Under the pieces are notes generated by a model. That model was not told the origin of the DNA, made no database searches, and saw nothing but the letters and a program-made list of their open reading frames with translations. Source: Desulfofustis limnaeus (GTDB lineage Bacteria; Desulfobacterota; Desulfobulbia; Desulfobulbales; Desulfocapsaceae). Taken from it: 64,000 nucleotides of DNA. A program made the translations under genes and the position numbers. How positions within the stretch are numbered: position 1 is the stretch's first letter; each line of letters opens with the position of its first letter. The DNA is taken from assembly GCF_023169885.1 (NCBI RefSeq), contig NZ_AP025516.1, forward strand, positions 1,488,001 to 1,552,000, read 5' to 3'. Of this stretch, positions 8,226 to 16,474 are shown one piece after another.

Positions 8226-9116
8226 ATGATGACACGAGCATCGATTCTGGTCGTCCTTCAACTGATGCTCGCTTGTTCCCTTTCGCTGGCGGTTGCCGAG
8301 GAGCCGTCGCCTGAGCGATCAATTGAGCAGATTCCGCGCGGCCGGATTGACCCGGCGTTGATTCCCACCGCCTATGCCGGCACCGAGTCGTTCCGCTTCG
8401 ATGTCTCCTACACCGGCGGACTCAAGCTCGGGGAACTGCATATGGAGCTGAGCAGGTTGGAAGAGCGGCCCGACGCTTTTCAGATCCATTCCCGGGTGAC
8501 CACCGAAGACGGCTTGTTCTCTGCCATCTATCCGATCGAGGATGTCCACCTGACCAAGGTTGCCGGGCCGCAGCGGCTGCCCTATTATTACGAGGTTTGG
8601 CAGAAGGAGGGGTTCAGTTACGAAGCCCATCGGATCACGAAATACGACCAGAAGCGCGGCAGAATCGCTTACTGGCATAACGACAAGCCGGCCGAGATCT
8701 ACGAGGTGGGCGGCGGTATCCAGAACGAGTTTTCCTCTTTTTTTGCCAGCCGAATCATGCCGCTCGAACCGGGCCAGCCGTTCATCGTCTCTACGTTTGC
8801 CGATCACCAGCGTAATGAAGTGGTCGTCATGGTCCGAACCAGGGAACAATTGGAAGAGACCCTGTTCGACACGGTGGATACGGTGGTGGTCGAGCCGATC
8901 ATGAAATTCAGCGGGCTTTACGACAAACGGGGCGATACGGTAATCTGGTATACCGATGACGAATGCCGGGTTCCGGTGCTGGTCAACTCGAAATTGCTCA
9001 TCGGTTCGCTGACCGCGAAGCTGGTGGCTTATCATAACCCAGCCTGTCCACAGTATGACAATACGGTGCTGGAAAAATATCAAAAACAATACCCAAACCA
9101 TACGCCAAGGCCATGA
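8226..9116 (+). CDS. Exported DUF3108-family protein
   Basis: This 296-residue protein has an N-terminal signal peptide (about residues 1-25, MMTRASILVVLQLMLACSLS, cut near AVAEE) and a DUF3108 body. The body includes FRFDVSYTGGLKLGELHMEL, PYYYEVWQKEGFSYEAHR and LYDKRGDTVIWYTDDECRVPV. The family is predicted to be periplasmic and beta-rich, and its function is unknown. It begins 4 nt after mqnP without its own ribosome-binding site, so it looks translationally coupled to the menaquinone operon. A palindromic repeat starts 12 nt after its stop. Confidence 0.82.
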   Translation: MMTRASILVVLQLMLACSLSLAVAEEPSPERSIEQIPRGRIDPALIPTAYAGTESFRFDVSYTGGLKLGELHMELSRLEERPDAFQIHSRVTTEDGLFSAIYPIEDVHLTKVAGPQRLPYYYEVWQKEGFSYEAHRITKYDQKRGRIAYWHNDKPAEIYEVGGGIQNEFSSFFASRIMPLEPGQPFIVSTFADHQRNEVVVMVRTREQLEETLFDTVDTVVVEPIMKFSGLYDKRGDTVIWYTDDECRVPVLVNSKLLIGSLTAKLVAYHNPACPQYDNTVLEKYQKQYPNHTPRP

Positions 9117-9128
9117 GGGGAGCTTGAA

Positions 9129-9271
9129 GGGAACCTTGAAAAATTGCCATTTCGCCCAATCTCATCGTTGCGCAAGAGAATTTTATCCTCGGAATATCAT
9201 GTATATGCCTGCGGTAAAATTCTCTTGCGCGCCTCGATCTTGAACGAAATTTCGAATTTTTCAAGGCCCCC
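9129..9271. repeat. Palindromic dispersed repeat, copy 1 (143 bp)
   Basis: This is a near-complete inverted repeat. The ends GGGAACCTTGAAAAATTGCC (left) and, read inward on the other strand, GGGGGCCTTGAAAAATTCGA (right) are complementary. An inner 16-bp perfect stem pairs 9170-9185 with 9215-9230. Two further copies of the same length lie at 32099-32240 and 53385-53527. No coding capacity is visible. It sits between the DUF3108 gene and purC, ending 66 nt before the purC start. In size and symmetry it resembles MITE or ERIC-type elements. Confidence 0.85.
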
Positions 9272-9337
9272 TGAAGAATATGAGATATCACATTTTTCCA
9301 GGTTCCGAAAAGGCTGGACGCAGAGGAGGAGCACACC

Positions 9338-10228
9338 ATGACTGAAGCTGTATTGAACACCGATTTCTCCGGGCTGCAACTGATCCATCGCGGCAAGGTC
9401 CGTGATATGTATGCCATCGCCGGCCACGACGACAAGCTGCTGATGGTGGCCACCGATCGCATCTCTGCCTATGACGTGGTGATGAGCGATCCCATTCCGG
9501 GTAAGGGCAAGGTCTTGACCGCATTGTCCCTGTTCTGGTTCGACCTGCTCGGGGACATCGTCGAGAATCACCTGATCAGCGCCGACCCGGCCGAATACCC
9601 GGAGGCCTGCCGGCCCCACGCCGCGATCCTGGCTGGTCGTTCCATGCTGGTCAAGAAGACCCGGCCGCTGCCGGTGGAATGCATCGTCCGCGGTTATCTG
9701 TCCGGCTCCTTCTGGAGCGCTTACAAGAAAGATACTACCGTCTGCGGGTTCAAGCTGCCGGCCGGCATGAGAGAGTCCGACCGTTTCCCCGAACCATTGT
9801 TCACCCCGTCCACCAAGGCGGAGATCGGTGATCATGACGAAAACATCTCGCTGGAGCGGCTGCAACAGATCGTCGGCGATCAGCAAGCCAAGGATCTGGC
9901 CGATATCAGCGTGCATCTTTATCAAAAAGCGGCCGACTATGCCTTGACCAAGGGGATCATCATCGCCGACACCAAGTTCGAGTTGGGCGAGCTGGACGGC
10001 CGGCTGATCCTCATCGATGAGGTGCTGACCCCCGATTCCTCACGATTCTGGCCGCTGGACGAATATCGTCCCGGCGCCGGGCAGCCGAGTTTCGACAAAC
10101 AGTTTCTCCGCGACTATCTCAGTTCGCTTACCTGGGATAAAAATCCGCCGCCACCGGCCTTGCCGCAGGATATCCTCGACAAGACGAGGCAGCGCTACGA
10201 AGAGGCGCTGGCGCGAATCACCGGCTAA
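9338..10228 (+). CDS. purC: Phosphoribosylaminoimidazole-succinocarboxamide synthase
   Basis: This 296-residue SAICAR synthetase of purine biosynthesis condenses CAIR with aspartate using ATP. Recognisable segments are HRGKVRDMYAI near the start, ATDRISAYDVVM, the substrate-binding VECIVRGYLSGSFW, FTPSTKAEIGDHDENIS, IIADTKFELG and LIDEVLTPDSSRFWP. The length matches the longer PurC subfamily. A strong site, GAGGAGGAG, lies just before the ATG. The repeat at 9129-9271 precedes it, so its promoter may lie in or beyond that element. No other purine gene is adjacent. Confidence 0.95.
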   Translation: MTEAVLNTDFSGLQLIHRGKVRDMYAIAGHDDKLLMVATDRISAYDVVMSDPIPGKGKVLTALSLFWFDLLGDIVENHLISADPAEYPEACRPHAAILAGRSMLVKKTRPLPVECIVRGYLSGSFWSAYKKDTTVCGFKLPAGMRESDRFPEPLFTPSTKAEIGDHDENISLERLQQIVGDQQAKDLADISVHLYQKAADYALTKGIIIADTKFELGELDGRLILIDEVLTPDSSRFWPLDEYRPGAGQPSFDKQFLRDYLSSLTWDKNPPPPALPQDILDKTRQRYEEALARITG

Positions 10229-10244
10229 GCATTCCCTGCTGGTT

Positions 10245-10280
10245 GCCGTGACCGGGCCGGATGCGGGTCCAGGTCACGGC
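10245..10280. terminator. Hairpin between convergent purC and TIGR01777 gene
   Basis: A 9-bp perfect stem GCCGTGACC/GGTCACGGC (10245-10253 with 10272-10280) lies in the 68-bp gap between converging genes. No long T run follows, so termination strength is uncertain. The position suits a shared terminator. Confidence 0.55.
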
Positions 10281-10296
10281 GGTTCCATGATTCTTC

Positions 10297-11181
10297 TCAG
10301 GCGAGGCAGGAGCGCAGCGCCTGTTCCAGTTCCGGCTGCTGGAACTGGTAGCCGGCTTCTTCGAGAACCTGCGGCTTGACGCGGGTGGAGGAGAGGATCA
10401 GTTCGTCGGCCATCTGGCCGAAGACGGTTCGGGCCACGAAAGCCGGCATTTTCATCACCGTCGGTCGGCCCAGGATGGCACCGAGCGTCTTGGTGAACGC
10501 CCGGTTGGTTACCGCTTGAGGGGCGACCAAGTTGACCGGCCCGCCGATGTCGTCACCTTCCAGCACAAACAGGATCATCCGCACCAGATCGTCGATCCCG
10601 GTCCAGCTGACGTATTGTTCGCCGCTGCCGACGATACCGGCGATCCCCATCTTGAAAGAGGGCAGCATGGTCTGCAGGGAACCGCCCTTGCCGCTGAGTA
10701 CCATGCCGATGCGGCCGTGAACCACCCGGATACCGGCTTCCCGCGCCGGGTCGGCCGCCTGTTCCCAGGCACGGCAGACCTCGGCAACGAAATTGGAGCC
10801 GCTGGCGCTGGTCTCGGTGACGATCTCGGTGCCCCGATTACCGTAATACCCGATTGCCGAGGCGGAGAAGAAGACTTTTGGCTTGTTTGTCAATCCTGCC
10901 AGGTAGCGTGCCAGTTCCGTGGTTCCGTCAATCCGACTGTTGAGTATCCGCTTTTTCTTGCCGGTGGTCCAGCGTCCGGTGGCGATATTTTCACCGGCCA
11001 GGTGCACGACGGCGTCAAACGGTTCCGTCTGGTCGGCAGTGAGCCGCTCGAAGTTCCAGAATCGGCCGGAGGCCTTGTTTTGGTCGCGCTGCAGGCTGAA
11101 GAACGAATGTCCAGCGGCGAAAAGAAACTCGGCCAGGGCGCTGCCCACCAGGCCGGATGCACCGGTAATAAGGATGTTCAT
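10297..11181 (-). CDS. TIGR01777/YfcH-family NAD-dependent epimerase
   Basis: This 294-residue extended-SDR-like protein begins with the dinucleotide-binding MNILITGASGLVGSALAEFL. It contains the family marks DAVVHLAGENIATGRWT, FFSASAIGYYGNRG and the C-terminal DUF1731-like end (FGQMADELILSSTRVKPQVL). Its homologues, such as YfcH, bind NADP(H), but their substrate is unknown. The start has a good site, GGAAGGAG. It lies downstream of the shikimate kinase gene on the same strand with a gap of about 78 bp, and nothing ties the two functionally. Confidence 0.85.
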   Translation of the reverse strand: MNILITGASGLVGSALAEFLFAAGHSFFSLQRDQNKASGRFWNFERLTADQTEPFDAVVHLAGENIATGRWTTGKKKRILNSRIDGTTELARYLAGLTNKPKVFFSASAIGYYGNRGTEIVTETSASGSNFVAEVCRAWEQAADPAREAGIRVVHGRIGMVLSGKGGSLQTMLPSFKMGIAGIVGSGEQYVSWTGIDDLVRMILFVLEGDDIGGPVNLVAPQAVTNRAFTKTLGAILGRPTVMKMPAFVARTVFGQMADELILSSTRVKPQVLEEAGYQFQQPELEQALRSCLA

Positions 11182-11259
11182 ATGGTTTCTCCTTCCTGCT
11201 GGTTGTTTTGTAATCGCTGAGCGGTGGGGTTCGCTACGAGCGCACTGGGTTGCCTTTGC

Positions 11260-11790
11260 TCATCGTTGCGCGTCATGGTCGGTTAAGCCCTCCAGTCTGG
11301 CAACAATGGTCTGGCATACCTGCTCCTGATCGGTGTCGTTGCAGTCGATGGTGATATCGGCATAGCGCGTGTACAGCTCGAACCGTTCCTGAAAAAGATC
11401 GGAAAAGCTCTGCTCGGGCCGTTTGGCGAGCCCGCGGGTGTCATAGTTGTGGATGCGCCGGCGCAGTGTGTCGAGGCTGGCATCGAGGAAAATGACGATG
11501 CCGTTATGGCGCAGGTGGTTCATGGCTTGTTCGCTGTAGGCGGCACTACCGCCGGTGGCGATCACATGATTGTCGCATTGGATACCGAGCAGGACCCGCT
11601 CTTCGATGTCGCGCAGGACCAGATAACCATCCTGGTCGACGATCTCCTGCAATGATCGTTTTTCGGTCAGTTGGATCAGGATGTCACTGTCCAGGTAGGG
11701 ACGGCTGAGCTGCTTGGCGAGGATGACCCCGACCGTGCTCTTGCCCGATCCCGGCATGCCGATCAGCACCAGATTAGGACTTTTTTGCAT
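11260..11790 (-). CDS. aroK: Shikimate kinase
   Basis: This 176-residue P-loop kinase phosphorylates shikimate at the 3-position in aromatic amino acid synthesis. The Walker A GMPGSGKST is at residues 11-19, the shikimate-binding DSD follows, and ATGGSAAYS replaces the usual GGG-type loop. The lid region carries RRRIHNYDTRGLAKRP. Length is typical. GGAGG lies 5 nt before the start. The chorismate made downstream of this step also feeds the futalosine pathway, although the genes are not linked. Confidence 0.88.
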   Translation of the reverse strand: MQKSPNLVLIGMPGSGKSTVGVILAKQLSRPYLDSDILIQLTEKRSLQEIVDQDGYLVLRDIEERVLLGIQCDNHVIATGGSAAYSEQAMNHLRHNGIVIFLDASLDTLRRRIHNYDTRGLAKRPEQSFSDLFQERFELYTRYADITIDCNDTDQEQVCQTIVARLEGLTDHDAQR

Positions 11791-11886
11791 GAATTCCTCC
11801 CGGATAATGAGTTACCGGTTATGGTAACAACGATCGGTCGATCTGTGAATGGTCCGCGCTTGGTATATCGTTCGACCGGGCAGCTC

Positions 11887-13035
11887 TCACCCCTCATGAC
11901 GGGCCAACTGGCCGGAGATCAATTGTACCAGCAACAGCGAAATCAGACTCATGGCGGCGCCGGCGAAGAAGACCAGGCGATAATCGACCAGCCAGAGAAG
12001 CCCGCCAAGGACCGGCAGAAAGACGGCGGCGATATGGTTGATGGTGAAGCCCACCGCCATGCTCGGGGCGATGTCCTGGGGATCGCTGATTTTCTGGAAG
12101 AAAGTGCGGATGGCGATGGCGAAATTGAAAAAGATGTGATCGAGAATGTAGAGACAGGCGATTATCACCTTCGAATCGGCCAGGGCGTAGGCGATGAAGA
12201 TGATAATCAGACTGAAGTACTCGAGGCTCAGGACCTTTCGCTCGCCAAACCGGACGATGCAGTGACCGATGAGCCGGCTCAGAAAGAAATTGACCAGATT
12301 GTTCACCAGAAAGAGCAGGGCGATTTCGGAGACGGAAAACGAGAACTTCTTGACCATCAAAAATACCGCGAAGGCGACGAAGATCTGGCGGCGGGCGCCG
12401 GCCATGAAGGTCAGAGCGTAGTAGAGCCAGTAGCGGCGGCGGAACACCATGTTCTTGTGCTGCGGCGGCAGGGTATGGTCGGTCGGGTTTTGCAGCAGGG
12501 CCCAGCAGGAGGCGGCGATGATGAACAGGCCGAACAGCAGGTAGAGCTGGTCGAACGCCAGGCGCGGCGACAGCGCCAAGATAGCCAGGCCGACGACGAC
12601 ATTGGTCGCCGCCGTGGAGCTGCGCAAACGGCCGAAAATCAGCGGCGCCGTCTGTTTGTCGAAATACTGCAGGGTCAGCGACTGGTTGGTGGTCTCAAAG
12701 TAGTGAAAGCCGAAACTCATCACCAGGGTGGTCAGGATAACCCCGGCAAAGGTCGGCAGCAGCCCGGTGAGCGACACGCCGATACCGAGCAGCAGCACCG
12801 ACAAGGCGGACAACCGATGTTCCCTGATGATCAGCAGCAGGTAAACGACCAGCAGTGACAGCAGCCCGGGAATCTCCCGCACCGACTGGATAATGCCGAT
12901 GTGATGACCCTGCAGGTGCACCACATGGACCGCAAAGTTGTCAAAGAGCGTCTGCCAGACCTGCAAACCCGCCGTATTGCAGATGGTCAGCACGAGCAGA
13001 AACACGTACATGCGGTGTTGGGCAAGTCGGGGCAT
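11887..13035 (-). CDS. MFS-type membrane transporter, substrate unknown
   Basis: This protein of about 382 residues has roughly twelve hydrophobic segments and the general layout of a major facilitator. Short charged loops include IIREHRLSALS and FGERKVLSLEY. No motif names a substrate. The start at 13035 (MPRLAQHRMYVFLL) puts the first membrane segment at the N-terminus. The longer frame to 13128 adds a hydrophilic, unlikely leader. It is divergent from the small membrane-protein gene at 13378. Confidence 0.7.
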   Translation of the reverse strand: MPRLAQHRMYVFLLVLTICNTAGLQVWQTLFDNFAVHVVHLQGHHIGIIQSVREIPGLLSLLVVYLLLIIREHRLSALSVLLLGIGVSLTGLLPTFAGVILTTLVMSFGFHYFETTNQSLTLQYFDKQTAPLIFGRLRSSTAATNVVVGLAILALSPRLAFDQLYLLFGLFIIAASCWALLQNPTDHTLPPQHKNMVFRRRYWLYYALTFMAGARRQIFVAFAVFLMVKKFSFSVSEIALLFLVNNLVNFFLSRLIGHCIVRFGERKVLSLEYFSLIIIFIAYALADSKVIIACLYILDHIFFNFAIAIRTFFQKISDPQDIAPSMAVGFTINHIAAVFLPVLGGLLWLVDYRLVFFAGAAMSLISLLLVQLISGQLARHEG

Positions 13036-13377
13036 GGTCCTTCGGTCCTCGAACGTCGGGTGGGTGCAGCGGCAGCGGTTACTAAACGAGAATCCAAGAA
13101 TTCCGTCAAATGAAAAAACGATCCCCATTGGTCCGGCAGGGGCAACGGTAGCGGTGTGGATCGATGTTCGTTGGGAAGGAAATTATTGAGTATTTGGCAA
13201 AAGTTTACTAAAGATTTATTCATGGGAAAAAAGTATGCTTTTCCACGATGTATCGGTCAGTCGAGTTACTCAAGATGCGGCAAATCCTGTGCAAATCGTC
13301 TGGTTGGCGCCCCGCTTCCCCGATGAGGGGACGGCAGGGCCGGTGAACAGCAGTCAGCTTGGGGAGAATCCGTTCTG
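13036..13377. other. Noncoding gap of 342 bp between divergent membrane-protein genes
   Basis: No open frame with coding character was found on either strand. The middle, about 13175-13240, is A/T-rich compared with its surroundings and is the likely promoter zone for both flanking genes. I could not pick a convincing -35/-10 pair. A ribosome-binding site GGGGAG at about 13361 belongs to the following gene. Confidence 0.5.
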
Positions 13378-13710
13378 ATGGATGGTTTTATCGACAAGAT
13401 CATGGGCTTTCTCGAATCGACCCGACTGATCGACCAGGTCAGGGACGTCGATTATGTGGGGTTGTTCACTAATCCCTGGTTTCTTGTGCCGTTCATTGCG
13501 TTGGTCGGCTATTTCCTGTATAAGCAGAAGTGGCGCGACCTGATATTTGTGGCCATTTTCATAGGTATCTGGTGGGTGAGCGGCACCCACTATATGCAGA
13601 CGCTGGTGGTAGGTGACGAATTGCAGGTCTCCAAGGTTCTGCCGGTGCTTTTCGGTGGTGCTGTTGTGCTTGGCATTGTCATCTACCTGATCTTCGGCCG
13701 CTCCGATTAG
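13378..13710 (+). CDS. Small three-helix membrane protein, unknown
   Basis: This 110-residue protein has an amphipathic N-terminus (MDGFIDKIMGFLESTRLIDQ) and three predicted membrane helices. They lie near residues 33-48 (WFLVPFIALVGYFLY), 55-68 (LIFVAIFIGIWWVS) and 88-106 (VLPVLFGGAVVLGIVIYLIF). GGGGAG lies before the ATG, which supports translation. It is followed 57 bp later by a CRP-domain/DUF4388 regulator on the same strand and may form an operon with it. I do not recognise a family. Confidence 0.65.
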   Translation: MDGFIDKIMGFLESTRLIDQVRDVDYVGLFTNPWFLVPFIALVGYFLYKQKWRDLIFVAIFIGIWWVSGTHYMQTLVVGDELQVSKVLPVLFGGAVVLGIVIYLIFGRSD

Positions 13711-13767
13711 CACGTCGTGGCCGGGCAAGGCTACTCATCTCTCAACGATCTGTGAGAACTGCATTCC

Positions 13768-14841
13768 ATGCGTTTTCGTGACGGTATCTTCATCATCACC
13801 GAGGAAAACAATTGCCCCCTCTACAACGTCGGCGAGGAGATGGAGGTCATCGAAGGGGCGTTGAAGATGCCCGCCGGAAAGACCACCTGCCTGGTGTTGG
13901 CTAAAGATATTATCGATCTTACCACCGAAGATGTGCCCTATGAGACCCTGCACCAGGGGACGAGCGAGAAAACCAAGTTCGAGTGTGGTGGCTGCACCGG
14001 CATCATTCGTTTTGAATTCAAGAAGGAGAAAGGTTACGCTACCTTGCAGATGAATCTGCTGGCGGCCGCCGAGCGCAAAGAAAAAATTAGAGAAGTTGCC
14101 CAGTATGCGGTCACCTTGCGCTCCATCAGCTTGTTCAGCGCCCTCTCCGACGATGATCTTCTCGATCTTTCCACCTTGCTCGAGTTCGAGGATTATGACT
14201 GGGGGTTTCCCATCGCTCAGAAGGGTGATCCCGGCCTGAAGCTCTACGTGATCATCTCCGGTAAGGTGGACGTGGTCGATGACGACGGTGTCGTGCTGGC
14301 CGAGATGGGCACCGGCGACGTGTTCGGCGAGATGAGCCTGCTTTCCGGTGGACCGGTGACGACCACCATCCAGGCCGCCGCGCCCTGCAAAATCGCCACC
14401 CTCAGTCAGAAGAATTTCCGTCATGTGCTCAACCGCTATCCGGCCCTGCAGGTCTTTTTCTACAAGCTGCTGGTCAGCCGCATCACCAAGATCAACGAGC
14501 AGCGGGCCGAAGAGCTGTCCTCCGGTATGGTCGGGCAGCTCTCCGATATCTCAGCCGTCGAGCTCTGCCAGATGATCAATACCAGCCAGAAGACCGGTCA
14601 CCTGAAGATCGAGACCAACGAGATCAACGGTCGTATCCTGTTCAACGAGGGTGAGGTGGTCAAGGCCGATTTCGGGTTCAAACAGGGCAAGGAGGCCTTC
14701 TATGAGGTACTCGCCTTGACCGAAGGTCGCTTCAAATTCACCCAGGGGCTTACCAGCAATGATCGCAAGCTGCCGGTTATCGGTGGTTTCATGGCGATGT
14801 TGATGGAGGGAATGAAACGTCTCGACGACCTCCGCCACTGA
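13768..14841 (+). CDS. Cyclic-nucleotide-binding domain protein with C-terminal DUF4388
   Basis: This 357-residue, probably cytoplasmic regulator has three parts. Residues 1-95 hold an uncharacterised domain with several cysteines, including CGGC near residue 74. Residues 115-240 form a CRP-type cyclic-nucleotide-binding domain (LFSALSDDDLLDLS, GDPGLKLYVIISGKVDVV, GDVFGEMSLLSGGPVTTTI). Residues 250-355 match DUF4388 (GQLSDISAVELCQMINTSQ, GRILFNEGEVVKADFG). There is no DNA-binding helix-turn-helix, so it is more likely a signalling or motility regulator than a transcription factor. Confidence 0.82.
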   Translation: MRFRDGIFIITEENNCPLYNVGEEMEVIEGALKMPAGKTTCLVLAKDIIDLTTEDVPYETLHQGTSEKTKFECGGCTGIIRFEFKKEKGYATLQMNLLAAAERKEKIREVAQYAVTLRSISLFSALSDDDLLDLSTLLEFEDYDWGFPIAQKGDPGLKLYVIISGKVDVVDDDGVVLAEMGTGDVFGEMSLLSGGPVTTTIQAAAPCKIATLSQKNFRHVLNRYPALQVFFYKLLVSRITKINEQRAEELSSGMVGQLSDISAVELCQMINTSQKTGHLKIETNEINGRILFNEGEVVKADFGFKQGKEAFYEVLALTEGRFKFTQGLTSNDRKLPVIGGFMAMLMEGMKRLDDLRH

Positions 14842-14927
14842 TTTATCTCACGCTCCCTACTTTTCAGGCCTTGCTTGGGCGGGGCCGCTTCAATGCGATC
14901 CGAAACACGAGTGCATAGAGGTGATTC

Positions 14928-15695
14928 ATGACCAGCCGGCGCCAGCAGCTGAAGGGCACGGTCATACATCTGCTTCGGGATACGCCTTTTGCCGGATTGG
15001 CGGATGCTCTGACGGTCTTTTCTGCACGGGAACTGGTCAATCCGCTCTTTTCCTTCCTCTGTCATCCCGAGGAAATCGTGCGCTGGCGGGCGGTCAGTGC
15101 ATTTGGGCTGATAGTTGCCCGTATCGCCGCCGAGGATATGGAGCAGGCCCGGGTGATCATGCGGCGTTTTCTCTGGATGCTCAACGATGAGTCAGGCGGG
15201 ATCGGCTGGGGGGTGCCGGAGGCCATGGGCGAGGTGCTGGCCAACCAGCGGCAGCTTGCCGACGAATACCTGCACCTGTTGGTTTCCTATACCCTCGACG
15301 ACGGAGCGGCAGCCTTTCAACACGGCAACCTGCTGGAACACGAGATCCTCCAAGAGGGCGTGCTCTGGGGCCTGGGTCGGGTTGCCCCGCTGTACCGCGA
15401 GCGCCTGTTGGAAGCAGGGTTGGCCGCTCAGATCGAGCGCTATTTCGATGCTGCGCGAAACGGGGTCAGAGGGCTAGCCTGCCGCCTCTGCGGCCAGCTG
15501 GTCGTGGGCGCCTATCGGCCTCGTTTGGTGAAGCTGCTCCAGGATCAGGGCTGTCTCCGTCTGTACCGGGATGGCGACCTGCATGACCTGCTTGTTGCCG
15601 ATCTGGCCCGGGAGGCGCTGGCGATGCTTGACCGGGATCAGGGGGCGAGGACGCCGGGCGGCAGCGGGGCAACCGCTTCGCCGCCGAGGCAATAA
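14928..15695 (+). CDS. HEAT-repeat-like protein (resembles DVU0298-type proteins of sulfate reducers)
   Basis: This 255-residue, largely helical protein has repeated helical pairs such as FSFLCHPEEIVRWRAVSAFG and EILQEGVLWGLGRVAPLYRE that look like HEAT/Armadillo units. WMLNDESGGIGWGVPEAMGE is a strongly conserved-looking segment. It resembles proteins known from sulfate-reducing bacteria under the DVU0298 name, whose function is unknown to me. The last 58 bp overlap the end of the convergent SDR gene, so its glycine- and proline-rich C-terminal tail is coded on both strands. Confidence 0.6.
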   Translation: MTSRRQQLKGTVIHLLRDTPFAGLADALTVFSARELVNPLFSFLCHPEEIVRWRAVSAFGLIVARIAAEDMEQARVIMRRFLWMLNDESGGIGWGVPEAMGEVLANQRQLADEYLHLLVSYTLDDGAAAFQHGNLLEHEILQEGVLWGLGRVAPLYRERLLEAGLAAQIERYFDAARNGVRGLACRLCGQLVVGAYRPRLVKLLQDQGCLRLYRDGDLHDLLVADLAREALAMLDRDQGARTPGGSGATASPPRQ

Positions 15696-16474
15696 CCGCC
15701 GTCGGCGCGAATGGTGGCCCCGGTCAGAAATCCGGCCTGCATCGCTACGAAGTGGACCAGTTCCGCCACTTCGTTCGGGGTGCCGGTACGGCGCAGCAGG
15801 GTGTGATCGAGCAGGGCCCGGCGCTGGGCATCGCTCAGCAGACTCCAGCCCCGTGTCGATTCACCGTGACGGCCGTCGACGAGGCCAAGCATCACCTCGT
15901 TGACCCGGACCGTTGGCGCACCTTCCCGTGCCCATTGTTCGGTAAGCGTGCCGATGGCCCGGTTGGCGGCGGCGTAACCTTCGGCAAAGAGCAGCGAGGC
16001 GGGCCCTGAGCGACCCACCAGCCCGGCGATGGAGCTGATGGTGACCACCGATCCGTTGCCGCTTGCCTTGAGCAGCGGCAAGGTGTGGCGAAACAACAGA
16101 AATTTGGCGTGCAGGGTGGTCTCCACCTCCAGCTGCCACTGGTGGCGGTTGACTTCTTGGTGGTAACCACCGTGTACCACCGGCATGCCGCCCCGTTCGA
16201 TGTTGTTGATCACGACTTGCAGGCTGCCGTAGGTGTCAGCGACGAATCGACAGAGCTCAACGACGTCGGCCGGTTTGGTCAGGTCGCAGGGCCGGAAGTG
16301 GAACCGGTAGCCAGCAGTGCTGAACTCCTCTTCCATCTCGGCGGTTGATTCCGGCCAGTCAGAAAAAACGGGGAGGATCAGGACGGCACCGTTCGCTCCG
16401 AAACGACGGGCGATGGCTCGGCCGATCGGACGGCTGGCCCCGGGCACCAGGACGACGAGACGCTCAGCGGCCAT
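15638..16474 (-). CDS. SDR-family oxidoreductase with altered catalytic motif
   Basis: This 278-residue short-chain dehydrogenase/reductase has a modified nucleotide motif (VPGASRPIGRAIARRFG), NNIERGG in place of the usual NNAG, the serine region TISSIAGLVG, and a C-terminal FLTGATIRADGGYCL. The expected YxxxK reads YAAAN, so the catalytic lysine is replaced by asparagine. It may therefore be inactive as a dehydrogenase or use another mechanism. Its start overlaps the upstream methyltransferase by 11 bp, suggesting a two-gene operon. Its end overlaps a convergent gene by 58 bp. Confidence 0.8.
   Translation of the reverse strand: MAAERLVVLVPGASRPIGRAIARRFGANGAVLILPVFSDWPESTAEMEEEFSTAGYRFHFRPCDLTKPADVVELCRFVADTYGSLQVVINNIERGGMPVVHGGYHQEVNRHQWQLEVETTLHAKFLLFRHTLPLLKASGNGSVVTISSIAGLVGRSGPASLLFAEGYAAANRAIGTLTEQWAREGAPTVRVNEVMLGLVDGRHGESTRGWSLLSDAQRRALLDHTLLRRTGTPNEVAELVHFVAMQAGFLTGATIRADGGYCLGGEAVAPLPPGVLAP

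Noticed and set aside
11259-11270. Possible fourth copy of the palindromic repeat (CTCATCGTTGCG shared)
   Set aside because: Only 12 bases match, and they fall in the coding end of aroK, with no flanking similarity or inverted arm.
11671-12858. Open frame of 395 codons opposite the MFS gene, very rich in Q, E and D
   Set aside because: The composition is the expected complement of hydrophobic codons in a membrane protein gene.
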